NCBI GenBank assembly: GCA_023266575.1
Contig: JAHFPV010000010.1
Location: forward strand, 85,518 to 149,517
Source of the DNA: Sphingobium sp.
GTDB lineage: Bacteria; Pseudomonadota; Alphaproteobacteria; Sphingomonadales; Sphingomonadaceae
Length of the DNA: 64,000 nucleotides
Direction of reading: 5' to 3'
The translations under genes and the position numbers were made by a program. The notes under the pieces are model-generated. The model did no database searches, was not told where the DNA came from, and saw nothing but the letters and a program-made list of their open reading frames with translations. This document shows positions 16,331 through 26,018 of the stretch, one piece after another; position 1 is the first letter of the stretch, and each line of letters opens with the position of its first letter.

Positions 16331-18112
16331 ATGCACTTCATCACCGCGCTGCTGGGCGTGTATCGCGCGGAAATCGGCCTGTTGATCCTGGCATTGATGT
16401 TCATCGCCTTCGTGCGCGAACGCTATTCGCCCACGGTCATCGCGGTGGTCGGAGCCTGCGCCTTTGCCCTGCTCGGCCTGCTCGACGAAAAATCGCTCTT
16501 CTCCGTCTTTTCCAACAGTGCGCCGCTGACCGTCGGGGCGATGTTCGTGCTGTCGGGCGCGCTGATCCGCACCGGGGTGATCAACCGGGTCGCTGACCTC
16601 ATCATGGCGCGCGCCAAAAAACATCCCCGGCTGGCACTGGCCGAAGTGGCGCTGGGCGCGGCATTGCTATCGGCCTTTCTCAACAACACGCCCGTTGTCG
16701 TGCTGCTGATCCCGATCATGTTCAAACTGGCGCAGGCAACCGGCTATCCGGTCAAGAAATTGCTGATCCCAATGAACACGATCGCGGTTCTGGGCGGCTG
16801 CCTCACTTTGATCGGCACATCGACCAACCTGATCGTCGCGGGCATCGCTGCCGATCAGGGGATGGAGCCGTTCGGCATTTTCGACATCACCCCCTATGGC
16901 CTGGCCGGTGCGGCCGCCGGGATCGTTGCCCTGCTCTGCCTGTCCTTTCTGCTGCCCAGCGATCCCCCGGCCATCAGTGGAGAGACTGGCGGCACCGTGC
17001 AGGATTATCTCACCGAACTGGTGGTGCCACAGGACAGCGAGTTGATCGGGCGGGAGATTGGCGCGCTTGGCCTGTTCAGCCCCTCGATCGTGCTGCTCGG
17101 CCTCAAGCGCGGCGGCGAGATACGACGGCGCGAGATATTGACCGAAGAATTGCGCTCCGGCGACCGGCTGATCGTTCGCGCCGACGGCACCGCCATCATG
17201 ACGCTGCGCGAATCGGGCGGGTTCGATCTGGGCGTGGCCGCCGATTCCAGCACATCGGCGCGCGACGGCACGGTGATCGAAGCGATGGTCGCCCCCAGCC
17301 ATCCTTCCATCGGGGAGCGGTTGCTGGACATTCCCTTCCTCCATGCCCTGCGCGTCCGCATCATCGGCATCCACCGGTCGCGCCATCTGCCCGGCCCTGC
17401 ACTGGCCGAGGCGCGAGTGCGCGGCGCGGACCGGCTGCTGATCGCGGGGAGCGACGACGCTATCCGTTCGCTGCGGGACAATCCCCACCTGATCGGCGTC
17501 GACATCAGCCGCACCCGCGCTTTTCGCCGCAACAAGGCGTGGATTGCCATGGCGGCGATGGCGGCGGTCGTGCTGCTGTCGGCACTCGACATGATCGGCA
17601 TCGGCATGGCGGCCTTCATCGCTGTCGGCATCATCCTCGTGACCCGCTGCATCGACCCCGAAGAAGCCTGGGCGGCGATCGACGGCGACGTATTGATCCT
17701 GATCTTCGCGATGCTGGCGGTCGGTCTTGGGCTGGAACGGGCGGGCAGCGTGGCGCTGATGGTCGGCTGGATCACTCCGCTGCTGACCGTCGCGCCGGTC
17801 TGGTCGCTGGTGTTCATCATCTATTTCTTCGCGCTATTGCTGTCCGAACTGCTCAGCAACAATGCGGTGGCGGCTCTGCTCACGCCGATCACCATCGCGC
17901 TGGCGCAGCAATTGGGGGTCGATCCGCGCCCGCTGGTCATCGCCCTGATGATCGGTGCGTCGGCCTGCTTCGCCACCCCGATCGGTTATCAGACCAATGC
18001 GCTGGTCTATGCTGCGGGCGACTATCGCTTTGCCGATTTCGTGCGGATCGGCGTGCCGATCAACATCATCGTCGGGCTGGCGGTGTGCAGCGCGCTGGTA
18101 TTGTTGGGCTAG
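16331..18112 (+). CDS. SLC13-family permease with two TrkA-C (RCK-C) domains
   Basis: 593 residues from ATG 16331 (GGGGGA 8-13 bases upstream; the longer frame to 16256 lies in the leader hairpin). N-terminal and C-terminal membrane halves of the DASS/SLC13 ion-transporter fold, with the carboxylate motif region LTLIGTSTNLIVAGIA in the first half and SELLSNNAVAALLTPI plus GASACFATPIGYQTNALVY in the second. Between them, about residues 215-400, lie two TrkA-C regulatory domains (ELIGREIGALGLFS..., PSIGERLLDIPFLHALRVRIIG). Likely carries a divalent anion such as sulfate or a dicarboxylate; the substrate is not determinable here. Confidence 0.88.
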   Translation: MHFITALLGVYRAEIGLLILALMFIAFVRERYSPTVIAVVGACAFALLGLLDEKSLFSVFSNSAPLTVGAMFVLSGALIRTGVINRVADLIMARAKKHPRLALAEVALGAALLSAFLNNTPVVVLLIPIMFKLAQATGYPVKKLLIPMNTIAVLGGCLTLIGTSTNLIVAGIAADQGMEPFGIFDITPYGLAGAAAGIVALLCLSFLLPSDPPAISGETGGTVQDYLTELVVPQDSELIGREIGALGLFSPSIVLLGLKRGGEIRRREILTEELRSGDRLIVRADGTAIMTLRESGGFDLGVAADSSTSARDGTVIEAMVAPSHPSIGERLLDIPFLHALRVRIIGIHRSRHLPGPALAEARVRGADRLLIAGSDDAIRSLRDNPHLIGVDISRTRAFRRNKAWIAMAAMAAVVLLSALDMIGIGMAAFIAVGIILVTRCIDPEEAWAAIDGDVLILIFAMLAVGLGLERAGSVALMVGWITPLLTVAPVWSLVFIIYFFALLLSELLSNNAVAALLTPITIALAQQLGVDPRPLVIALMIGASACFATPIGYQTNALVYAAGDYRFADFVRIGVPINIIVGLAVCSALVLLG

Positions 18113-18193
18113 GCGGCCAATCGCGCACGGGCGGCCCTGTTCGCCTGCCCGCGCGCCCGGCATCACGGCGCTCTATCCATCGAGGAACCCGCC

Positions 18194-18982
18194 ATGCCCA
18201 GCCTGCCCTTCACCCAGGTCGATGCCTTTGCCGACGCGCCATTCACCGGCAATCCCGCTGCCGTCATGCCGCTCGATCAATGGCTCGACGATGCGACGCT
18301 TCAGGGCATAGCGGCGGAAAACAACCTCTCCGAAACCGCGTTCACGATTCCGACGCCGGATGACCCGGACGCAGATTATGCGCTGCGCTGGTTCACCCCG
18401 ACGGTGGAGGTCAAATTATGCGGCCACGCCACGCTGGCCAGCGCCCATGTGCTGATCGGCGATCGGGATGCGATCCGTTTCCGCACCCGCCATGCCGGTA
18501 TATTGGCGGTCGTGCGGGCCGGGGCGGGCTATGAACTGTCGCTGCCCGCATGGGAGATGCAGGCCAAGCCGTTGCCCGATCTGGCGGCGGGGATGGGCGG
18601 CGATGTGCTGGAAACGCGCTGGCGCGACGGTGGCTATGCCATGTTCGTCTATCGCGATGCCGCCGCGATCCGCGCCCTGACGCCCGATTTCGCCGCACTC
18701 CGCCCGGCGGGCGACCTGCTGCTGATGGCCACCGCGCCGGGGGACGATAGCGACATCATCAGTCGGGTTTTCGTGCCCGGCGGCGGGGTGGATGAAGATC
18801 CGGTGACCGGATCGGCCCATTGCCTGCTCACCCCCTATTGGGCGGCGCGGCTGGGCAAGACGGCGATCAGCGCGGTGCAGGCCTCGGCCCGCGGCGGGCG
18901 CTTGGGCTGTACGCTGGCGGGCGACCGGGTGATCCTGACCGGCGGGTGCCGGACGGTGATCGAGGGGCGCTTCCTGCTTTAA
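18194..18982 (+). CDS. PhzF-family isomerase-like protein
   Basis: 262 residues. PhzF/DAP-epimerase fold: N-terminal FTQVDAFADAPFTGNPAAV, catalytic Glu47 in NNLSETAF, FTPTVEVKLCGHATLASAHV, and C-terminal DEDPVTGSAHCLLTPYW. The whole pattern is intact, so an active isomerase is likely, but most housekeeping PhzF proteins are not phenazine enzymes and there are no phz genes nearby. Start preceded by CGAGGAA at 18180-18186. Its TAA overlaps the convergent serine hydrolase by 4 bases. Confidence 0.88.
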   Translation: MPSLPFTQVDAFADAPFTGNPAAVMPLDQWLDDATLQGIAAENNLSETAFTIPTPDDPDADYALRWFTPTVEVKLCGHATLASAHVLIGDRDAIRFRTRHAGILAVVRAGAGYELSLPAWEMQAKPLPDLAAGMGGDVLETRWRDGGYAMFVYRDAAAIRALTPDFAALRPAGDLLLMATAPGDDSDIISRVFVPGGGVDEDPVTGSAHCLLTPYWAARLGKTAISAVQASARGGRLGCTLAGDRVILTGGCRTVIEGRFLL

Positions 18983-20103
18983 CCCGGAAACAGCCCGATC
19001 AGCCGGGCGAGCGCCGTCTTGACCGCGACCCGCTGTTCCTTGTGCGGCGACATGCCGATCCGCACGACGGTCAGCCGCTGCGACGGGGAAACCAGTATAT
19101 ATTGCCCATTATGGCCCACGCAGCCGAACAGGCTTGTGGGCGCCTGCCCCGGCATCAGCGCGCTCTCGCTGCTTTCCCGGTTGAGCCACAGATGCGCGCC
19201 ATAGGCCGGGTTGCGCGCCGATGGCGTGGTCATGATGTCGATCCATTTTTCCGGCAATATCTGGTGGCCGGTCGGGCTGCGGCCATGGCGGCGCAGCAAT
19301 TCGCCAAAGCGGCCATAGTCGCGCGCAGTCATGTGCAGGATGCTGCCACCGATCATCGTGCCTGCCGCGTCATATTCCGGGGTCAGGCTGGGCAACTGGC
19401 CCGGTGCCTTCAGCCTGCCGTCGATGAACATCTGCATCGCCCGCCGCCGCGCATCGGGATCGTCGCTGTTGGTCAGCATCCGCGTCATCAGGTCGGTCAG
19501 GATCATCGTGCTGCCGGTCGAGTAGGAAAAGGTCGATCCGGGCGCATGGGCCAGCGGCTTGGCCTGCGCAAAGCCGCTCATATCCTGCGCGCCGTCGGCA
19601 AACAGCATCCGCACCGTATCGCCAGCGGGCTGCGGATCGCCATCCTCGACATGGTCCAGCCCCGACGCCATCGTCAGCAACTGGCGCAGCGTGATCCGCC
19701 CGCGCGGATCGCCCGGCTGGCGCCACGCATCGACCGGCACCGGCGCGTCGAGCGCCAGCCGCCCGTCCGACACCATCAGCCCGACCAGCACCGCCGTCAC
19801 GCTCTTGGCGATCGACCAGGACAGCAATTTCGTGTCCGGGCCAAAACCGGTCGCATAGCGTTCCGCAATGATCTGCCCGTCGCGCATCACCAGCAAGGCG
19901 CGCGTGTCGCCCATGTCCGAATCATCGAACAGTGGGTCGATCGCGGCGCGCAGCGCGGCCTCGCCCACCACCGCGTCGCGCGACACGCGATAGAGCGGCT
20001 GCGGATCGGCTGCACGCACGCTCCAAAGCCCGCCCGCGCCGACCAGCGCAGCCAGGGCCACGCCCAGACCAAGCCGCTTTACGCTGTTCCATTCCGTCTT
20101 CAT
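18979..20103 (-). CDS. Class C beta-lactamase-related serine hydrolase
   Basis: 374 residues with an N-terminal hydrophobic signal or anchor (about 10-32), so periplasmic. The beta-lactamase/DD-peptidase fold shows SxxK at Ser97-Lys100 (SWSIAKS) and the second motif Tyr194-Ser-Thr (SYSTGS), with TMASGLDH between them, resembling 6-aminohexanoate-dimer hydrolase and EstB-type enzymes rather than true AmpC. A GHNGQYI segment near residue 335 stands where the KTG motif normally sits. Natural substrate unknown; antibiotic resistance cannot be inferred. Divergent from the small Cys protein at 20142. Confidence 0.85.
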   Translation of the reverse strand: MKTEWNSVKRLGLGVALAALVGAGGLWSVRAADPQPLYRVSRDAVVGEAALRAAIDPLFDDSDMGDTRALLVMRDGQIIAERYATGFGPDTKLLSWSIAKSVTAVLVGLMVSDGRLALDAPVPVDAWRQPGDPRGRITLRQLLTMASGLDHVEDGDPQPAGDTVRMLFADGAQDMSGFAQAKPLAHAPGSTFSYSTGSTMILTDLMTRMLTNSDDPDARRRAMQMFIDGRLKAPGQLPSLTPEYDAAGTMIGGSILHMTARDYGRFGELLRRHGRSPTGHQILPEKWIDIMTTPSARNPAYGAHLWLNRESSESALMPGQAPTSLFGCVGHNGQYILVSPSQRLTVVRIGMSPHKEQRVAVKTALARLIGLFPG

Positions 20104-20141
20104 AAGCCGCGGCCTTAGCCATCCTCAACCGAGTCGGGAAT

Positions 20142-20462
20142 ATGCCGGGTCGCCGGACGATCATTTATCTTGCCCTTGCGCTCTGCCTGTCGCTTCTTGT
20201 CGCGCTTGGCTGGCATTGGAATGCCTTGCGTGAGCAGGCCCGGCTGGGCGCCGCCTATGGCGCGCGGCTGACCTGTTCCTGCCGCTATGTCGAAGGCCGC
20301 GCCATGGGCAGTTGCGACGATGACAAGGAACCGGGCATGGCCCTGGTCCGGCTGACCGACCGGCCACAGGACAAGGCTGTCGACGCCAGCGTCCCGCTCA
20401 TGGCCACCCGCACCGCCCGCTTCCGCCCCGGCTGGGGCTGCTTGCTCGATCCGGTGGAGTGA
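20142..20462 (+). CDS. Small membrane-anchored cysteine protein, unknown
   Basis: 106 residues. One N-terminal span (IIYLALALCLSLLVALGW), then a periplasmic part with three close cysteines (LTCSCRYVEGRAMGSC) and a fourth at WGCLLD near the end; two disulfides or a metal site are possible. No family recognised. It is divergent from the serine hydrolase with only 38 bases between starts, so a shared promoter region is likely and a functional link is conceivable. Confidence 0.65.
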   Translation: MPGRRTIIYLALALCLSLLVALGWHWNALREQARLGAAYGARLTCSCRYVEGRAMGSCDDDKEPGMALVRLTDRPQDKAVDASVPLMATRTARFRPGWGCLLDPVE

Positions 20463-20478
20463 AGCGGGCCAGAAGCGA

Positions 20479-20658
20479 CCTTCTACCCGGCGGGGAGAAG
20501 GATACGCAGCCTTGGCGACGAAGGCGCCTAGGCGAAGTTGGATGAGGGGGATCGGCGCTGATCGTGCGCGCAGCGGTGCGGTCGCTACACCCTCACCCAG
20601 CTACGACTAAGGCTGCAAGCAGCCAAGTCTGCGCAGCCCTCTCCCTCAAAGGAGAGGG
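20479..20658. repeat. Composite inverted-repeat element, copy B (180 bp)
   Basis: Fills most of the 282-base gap between the small Cys protein and recQ, in which I see no gene. Same parts as copy A (7939-8117) but inverted: hairpin CCTTCTACCC/GGGGAGAAGG (20479-20501), CCTTGGCGACGAAGGCGCC, GTTGGATGAGGGGG, then ACCCTCACCCAGCTACGACTA, GGCTGC/GCAGCC hairpin, CCAAGTCTGCGCAG and hairpin CCCTCTCC (20637-20644) / GGAGAGGG (20651-20658). The middle, about 20552-20587, differs from copy A, whereas the halves match closely. Confidence 0.75.
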
Positions 20659-20744
20659 ATAAGGGACGTCCGCTACCCCCCGCACCCTCATCATAACGTA
20701 ACACCCACTGGCCCCCCTGCGCCTCAGCCGCTAGAGGCCATGCG

Positions 20745-22517
<1,773 letters not shown>

Positions 22518-22577
22518 CGCGACATCCTTGAAACCGGCGCTGTCCGGGCGCATGGGATGAGCAAAGGAGACCCACCG

Positions 22578-23006
22578 ATGTTCCGCAAACTGACCGACCA
22601 TATCCTCGTTTCGCCCCAGATCACGATCAATCAGGTGGCAGAGGCCAAGGCTCAGGGTGTGACAATGATCGTCAACAACCGCCCCGATGACGAGGAGCCG
22701 GGTCAGGTCAACGGCGCGGAAATCGAAGCCGCGGCTAAGGCGGCGGGCATCGCCTATGTCGCCGTCCCCGTAGCCCATGGCGGCTTTGCCCCCTGGCAGC
22801 TCGATGGCATGGCCGCCGCGCTGGAACAGGCCGGGACGGGTAAGACGCTCGCTTATTGCCGGTCAGGCACCCGCAGCACCTTGCTCTGGGCGCTCACCCG
22901 CGCGCGGGCAGGCGACAATGGCGACGTGCTGGCAGCACAGGCCGCCGCCGCAGGCTATGACATCGCCCCGGTGCGCCAGATCATGGACGCGCTCAAGAGC
23001 GACTGA
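22578..23006 (+). CDS. TIGR01244/DUF442 family phosphatase-like protein
   Basis: 142 residues from ATG 22578, with AAAGGAGA 8-15 bases upstream; the in-frame ATG 22557 precedes that site and is rejected. The fold is dual-specificity-phosphatase-like: the active-site loop YCRSGTRS (Cys-x5-Arg) is intact, with NNRPDDE upstream. Family members are often next to persulfide/sulfur-oxidation genes (Blh type), but none are here. Substrate unknown. The stop abuts the convergent gene with no space. Confidence 0.85.
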   Translation: MFRKLTDHILVSPQITINQVAEAKAQGVTMIVNNRPDDEEPGQVNGAEIEAAAKAAGIAYVAVPVAHGGFAPWQLDGMAAALEQAGTGKTLAYCRSGTRSTLLWALTRARAGDNGDVLAAQAAAAGYDIAPVRQIMDALKSD

Positions 23007-23708
23007 TCACTGCTCCTCGCACCGCCCGGTAAATTCGGTCGCCGCGCGCACATGGACGATGCGCGTGCGGCGATCATAGTCGATGCGCGGCTTGTTCAGC
23101 CCGTTCATGCGATAGCTGCCCGTAATCCGGTCCGGCGTCACCAGCAGGTCGGCGATCGGCCACCAGCCGTCGCTCCCGCCCGAATGGATCGGCGACACCA
23201 GCTTGCCGGACGGATGCACCCGGCCGACGCCATCGGCAATCTCGATTTCCAGGTCGGACGAGAAGGCTTCGCGCCCCATGGTCGTGCCAAATTCCGGCTC
23301 GAATTTGCGCGACTTGCGGTTGTAGCGATAGCCTGACGTGCTTTGCGCCGCCGGCCCGCTGCCCGCGCCGATACAGACCAGCGAAATCCGGTCATGAGGC
23401 TGCGTTGGCCGCATTGCCGCGCTGCCGCCAGCATTGCAATTGGCCGCCGGAACCGTGCCGATCGCACTGTATCGGCCCTCCGCCGTCGCCACCGAAATGC
23501 ACTGCCGCTGCCGCTCGCTCCACCAGAAGGACCATTTCGTGTCACGCACCACATTGGTGGTGACGAAGCGATAGCCCCGCGCCTCCAGCTGGGTTTCGCC
23601 CCCGGCGGCCCTGGCACCGACCAGGTCGGCGACATCGGGCGGGGTCTGGGCGATGGCGGGGGTCGCGGATGCCGCCAGCAGGACGGCTATCACAGGCAGG
23701 CAACGCAT
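23007..23708 (-). CDS. Secreted protein of unknown function
   Basis: 233 residues with a clean signal peptide (LLAASATPAIA, cleavage near residue 20). The mature part begins with VADLVGARAAGGETQLEARGY, a segment seen in other small secreted alphaproteobacterial proteins, and contains five cysteines, a WWSERQRQC stretch and a terminal FTGRCEEQ. No catalytic pattern recognised. It shares orientation with the membrane gene upstream (35-base gap) and may be cotranscribed. Confidence 0.65.
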   Translation of the reverse strand: MRCLPVIAVLLAASATPAIAQTPPDVADLVGARAAGGETQLEARGYRFVTTNVVRDTKWSFWWSERQRQCISVATAEGRYSAIGTVPAANCNAGGSAAMRPTQPHDRISLVCIGAGSGPAAQSTSGYRYNRKSRKFEPEFGTTMGREAFSSDLEIEIADGVGRVHPSGKLVSPIHSGGSDGWWPIADLLVTPDRITGSYRMNGLNKPRIDYDRRTRIVHVRAATEFTGRCEEQ

Positions 23709-23743
23709 GGATCAATCCTCCAGACAGGGCGCAGATATGAACA

Positions 23744-24415
23744 TTAGCGCGTGAACAGAAATCCGACGATAAGGAACAGGGTAAATGCTTCAAACAGGGT
23801 GATGGCAACCGCACCAATCGCGGAAATATAGCCGGTTTCCAGCTTTATGGCGAACCAGCGTGTCTCTACGATGACATAATAGACTATGCTTGCGACGACC
23901 AGCCCGATGCCGCCCATATAGGTGGTCGGCATTGTCGTGCGGGCCAGGCTGATGCCGATGCCAATCCCCAGCGCGAACACGCCGGTGGGATAGCATTGCG
24001 CGTAAAAGGGCGCGCGCAACGCATTGCGGTCGATCGGCAGGCCGCGCCGGCGCACCATCCTTGTCGCGGTGAACAGGGAAAAGGACGCAAAAACCACAAG
24101 GCGCAGCACCAGCGCGCTGGCATCGTCATTGACCAATCCGGCCAGCCCGTGCCGGTCGGCGACGATCGCGTCGACTTGCCCCAGCGCCAGCGACACCGCA
24201 TGGGCCATCAGCAGCGCAATCGCCAGGAACAGCGGCGGACTGAGCGCCGCGCCATATTGCTCGTCATCGGGCAAAGCGAGCTGGTCGTCGGCATAGTCCA
24301 TCATCGCAAAGGGATGGACGATCGAACGCCACAGCGTCAGCGGGAAGAAGAGCAGCCAGCTCATGACTTCGTAGAGAAGCTCGTCGAGCGAGTTGATCCA
24401 TTTCATGAAATCCAT
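23744..24415 (-). CDS. Multi-pass membrane protein of unknown function
   Basis: 223 residues, about five or six hydrophobic spans after an amphipathic N-terminus (MDFMKWINSLDELLYEVMSW). The region PFAMMDYADDQLALPDDEQY between spans 1 and 2 is acidic. Somewhat Yip1-like in layout, but no diagnostic motif; I leave it unnamed. ATG 24415 or ATG 24406 could start it. Confidence 0.65.
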   Translation of the reverse strand: MDFMKWINSLDELLYEVMSWLLFFPLTLWRSIVHPFAMMDYADDQLALPDDEQYGAALSPPLFLAIALLMAHAVSLALGQVDAIVADRHGLAGLVNDDASALVLRLVVFASFSLFTATRMVRRRGLPIDRNALRAPFYAQCYPTGVFALGIGIGISLARTTMPTTYMGGIGLVVASIVYYVIVETRWFAIKLETGYISAIGAVAITLFEAFTLFLIVGFLFTR

Positions 24416-24471
24416 GGCGCATCATCGAACAAAGCCGGTGCGCAGGGCAATCCCCTTAGAGCATGGAAATC

Positions 24472-25467
24472 TCAGCTCTCCACCGTCACATGCTCCATCC
24501 GGGGCAGGGTGCGCACCCGCGCGCGTATCCGCGCGGCGTCTGCGCCCGGTGCCAGGCTGATGATAGATGCATGGGCATGGGGTCCGATGCGCCAGACGTG
24601 CAGGTCGCGGATGGTCGCGCCCTCGGCCTCCACCAGCGTCCGCACCCTCGCCATCAGCGCCGGTTCGGCGGTATCGAGCAGGATGGCGGCGGTATCCTTC
24701 ATCAGGCCCCAGGCCCAGCGCGCAATCACCACCGCGCCCAGCAGGCCGACCGCCGGGTCCATCCACCACCAGCCCAGATATCGCCCCGCCAGCAACGCCG
24801 CGATCGCCAGCACCGACGTCAGCGCATCGGTCAGCACATGCACATAGGCAGCGCGCAGATTATTGTCGGCATGGCCATGCTTGGCACCATCGGCGTGATC
24901 ATGCCCGTCATGATCATGGCTATGGTCATGCCCCAGCAGGAAGGCGCTGATGATATTGATGACCAGCCCGACGACCGCCACCAAGGTCGCTTCGCCAAAG
25001 GCAACCTCGACCGGCTGAAAGAAGCGCATCCCCGATTCGATCGCGATGAACAGCGCCATGACGCCCAGCAACAGGGCGGACGCGAAGCCCGACAGATCGC
25101 CAACCTTGCCGGTGCCAAAGGTAAAGCGCGGGTTGCGCGCGTGCCGCCGGGCATAGCCATAGGCCGCCGCCGCTACCGCCAGCGCGCCCGCGTGCGTGGC
25201 CATATGAAAGCCATCGGCCAGCAGCGCCATCGATCCGGTGGTCCAGCCAGCAACAATTTCCACCACCATGGTCGCCGCAGTCAGCCAGACGACCCACAGG
25301 GTGCGCTTGGCATTTTCGTCATGTCCGGCGGACAGATAGATATGGTCGAAATAATGGCTGTCCTCGCCATCGCCGCCTTGCAGCGATGCGGCATTTTCCA
25401 GCCCCTGGTCATGGTCCCGATCATGGGGATGATCGCCATGATGATGATGGTCGTTATGCATCGTCAT
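24472..25467 (-). CDS. dmeF: CDF-family Co2+/Ni2+ efflux transporter DmeF
   Basis: 331 residues, six spans. Cation diffusion facilitators export divalent metals by proton antiport. Histidine-rich N-terminus (HNDHHHHGDHPHDRDHD) and a second His-rich loop between spans 4 and 5 (HDHSHDHDGHDHADG) mark DmeF. Metal-site motifs: DGFHMATHAGA in TM2 and HVLTDALTSV in TM5; a cytosolic ferredoxin-like domain closes the protein (DLHVWRIGPHAHASII). ATG overlaps the dmeR stop by 3 bases, giving a dmeR-dmeF operon as described in rhizobia. Confidence 0.92.
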   Translation of the reverse strand: MTMHNDHHHHGDHPHDRDHDQGLENAASLQGGDGEDSHYFDHIYLSAGHDENAKRTLWVVWLTAATMVVEIVAGWTTGSMALLADGFHMATHAGALAVAAAAYGYARRHARNPRFTFGTGKVGDLSGFASALLLGVMALFIAIESGMRFFQPVEVAFGEATLVAVVGLVINIISAFLLGHDHSHDHDGHDHADGAKHGHADNNLRAAYVHVLTDALTSVLAIAALLAGRYLGWWWMDPAVGLLGAVVIARWAWGLMKDTAAILLDTAEPALMARVRTLVEAEGATIRDLHVWRIGPHAHASIISLAPGADAARIRARVRTLPRMEHVTVES

Positions 25468-25736
25468 TTCCCGTAGCGGCGGATCAGCGCCAGCATTTCC
25501 TCACTTGCAGCTGTGCGCTCGGCATCGGTCAGGCCGGGCCGGGCGACATGCTCGCGCATATGCTGCTCGATCAGCTCCTCCATCAAACTGCCCACCGCGC
25601 CGCGCACCGACGCCACCAGTTGCAGCGTTTCGGAGCAACCCGCGTCGCCCGCCAGTTGGCGCTCGACGGCAGCCAGCTGTCCCGCGATACGACGCACCCG
25701 CGCCAGCAACTTGTCCCGATCAGCGATAATATGCAT
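25464..25736 (-). CDS. dmeR: Metal-responsive repressor of the CsoR/RcnR/FrmR family (DmeR)
   Basis: 90 residues, all helical. Ligands of the RcnR Ni/Co site line up: His2 at the N-terminus, Cys34 (DAGCSET), His59 (EQHM) and His63 (REHV), favouring a nickel/cobalt sensor over a formaldehyde or copper sensor. ATG 25736 is chosen over a much longer open frame because it gives the family start and directly follows an operator-like dyad. It would repress its own operon with dmeF until metal binds. Confidence 0.88.
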   Translation of the reverse strand: MHIIADRDKLLARVRRIAGQLAAVERQLAGDAGCSETLQLVASVRGAVGSLMEELIEQHMREHVARPGLTDAERTAASEEMLALIRRYGK

Positions 25737-25739
25737 AGG

Positions 25740-25751
25740 ATAGCCCCCTAT
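25740..25751 (-). promoter_or_regulatory. DmeR operator candidate
   Basis: ATAGCCCCCTAT reads as dyad ATAG-CCCC-CTAT, 3 bases upstream of the dmeR start, covering its GGGGG Shine-Dalgarno. A G/C tract flanked by AT-rich half sites is the operator type known for RcnR/DmeR repressors; assignment by analogy. Confidence 0.55.
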
Positions 25752-25792
25752 GCTATTTTCTGGACTTTGACCAGAGCTTGATACACCAGCCT

Positions 25793-25898
25793 CCGTTCGT
25801 TTCGAGCGAAGTCGAGAAACCTGCGCGCGACGTTTCTCGACGCAGTTTATCCTGAGCGCCTGCCGCAGGCGGGCAGTCGAAGGGCTCGAAACGAACGG
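25793..25898. repeat. GTTCGTTTCGAGC-type inverted repeat
   Basis: CCGTTCGTTTCGAGC (25793-25807) pairs with GCTCGAAACGAACGG (25884-25898). Inside are further palindromic pieces (CTTGAG-like, GCCTGCCGCAGGC at 25858-25870). It sits in the 282-base gap between dmeR and crtY, which holds no gene that I can see. Same family as the perfect 28-bp repeat at 54958-55024. Confidence 0.8.
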
Positions 25899-26018
25899 GG
25901 GACAGGAAAACCAACCCGCGCTTGACGGCGCACCCGTCTCCAGCCGCTTCCCCAAAAACCATGCCGCCGCGCCATTTGAGGCATGGCCTTGTCTTATCGC
26001 CTCCCCTAACAGGATGGC

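Noticed and set aside
18194-18982. Phenazine biosynthesis locus
   Set aside because: Only a lone PhzF-family gene; no phzA-E or G.
18979-20103. AmpC antibiotic-resistance beta-lactamase
   Set aside because: Motifs fit the wider EstB/6-aminohexanoate hydrolase group; no KTG motif and no AmpR-like neighbour.
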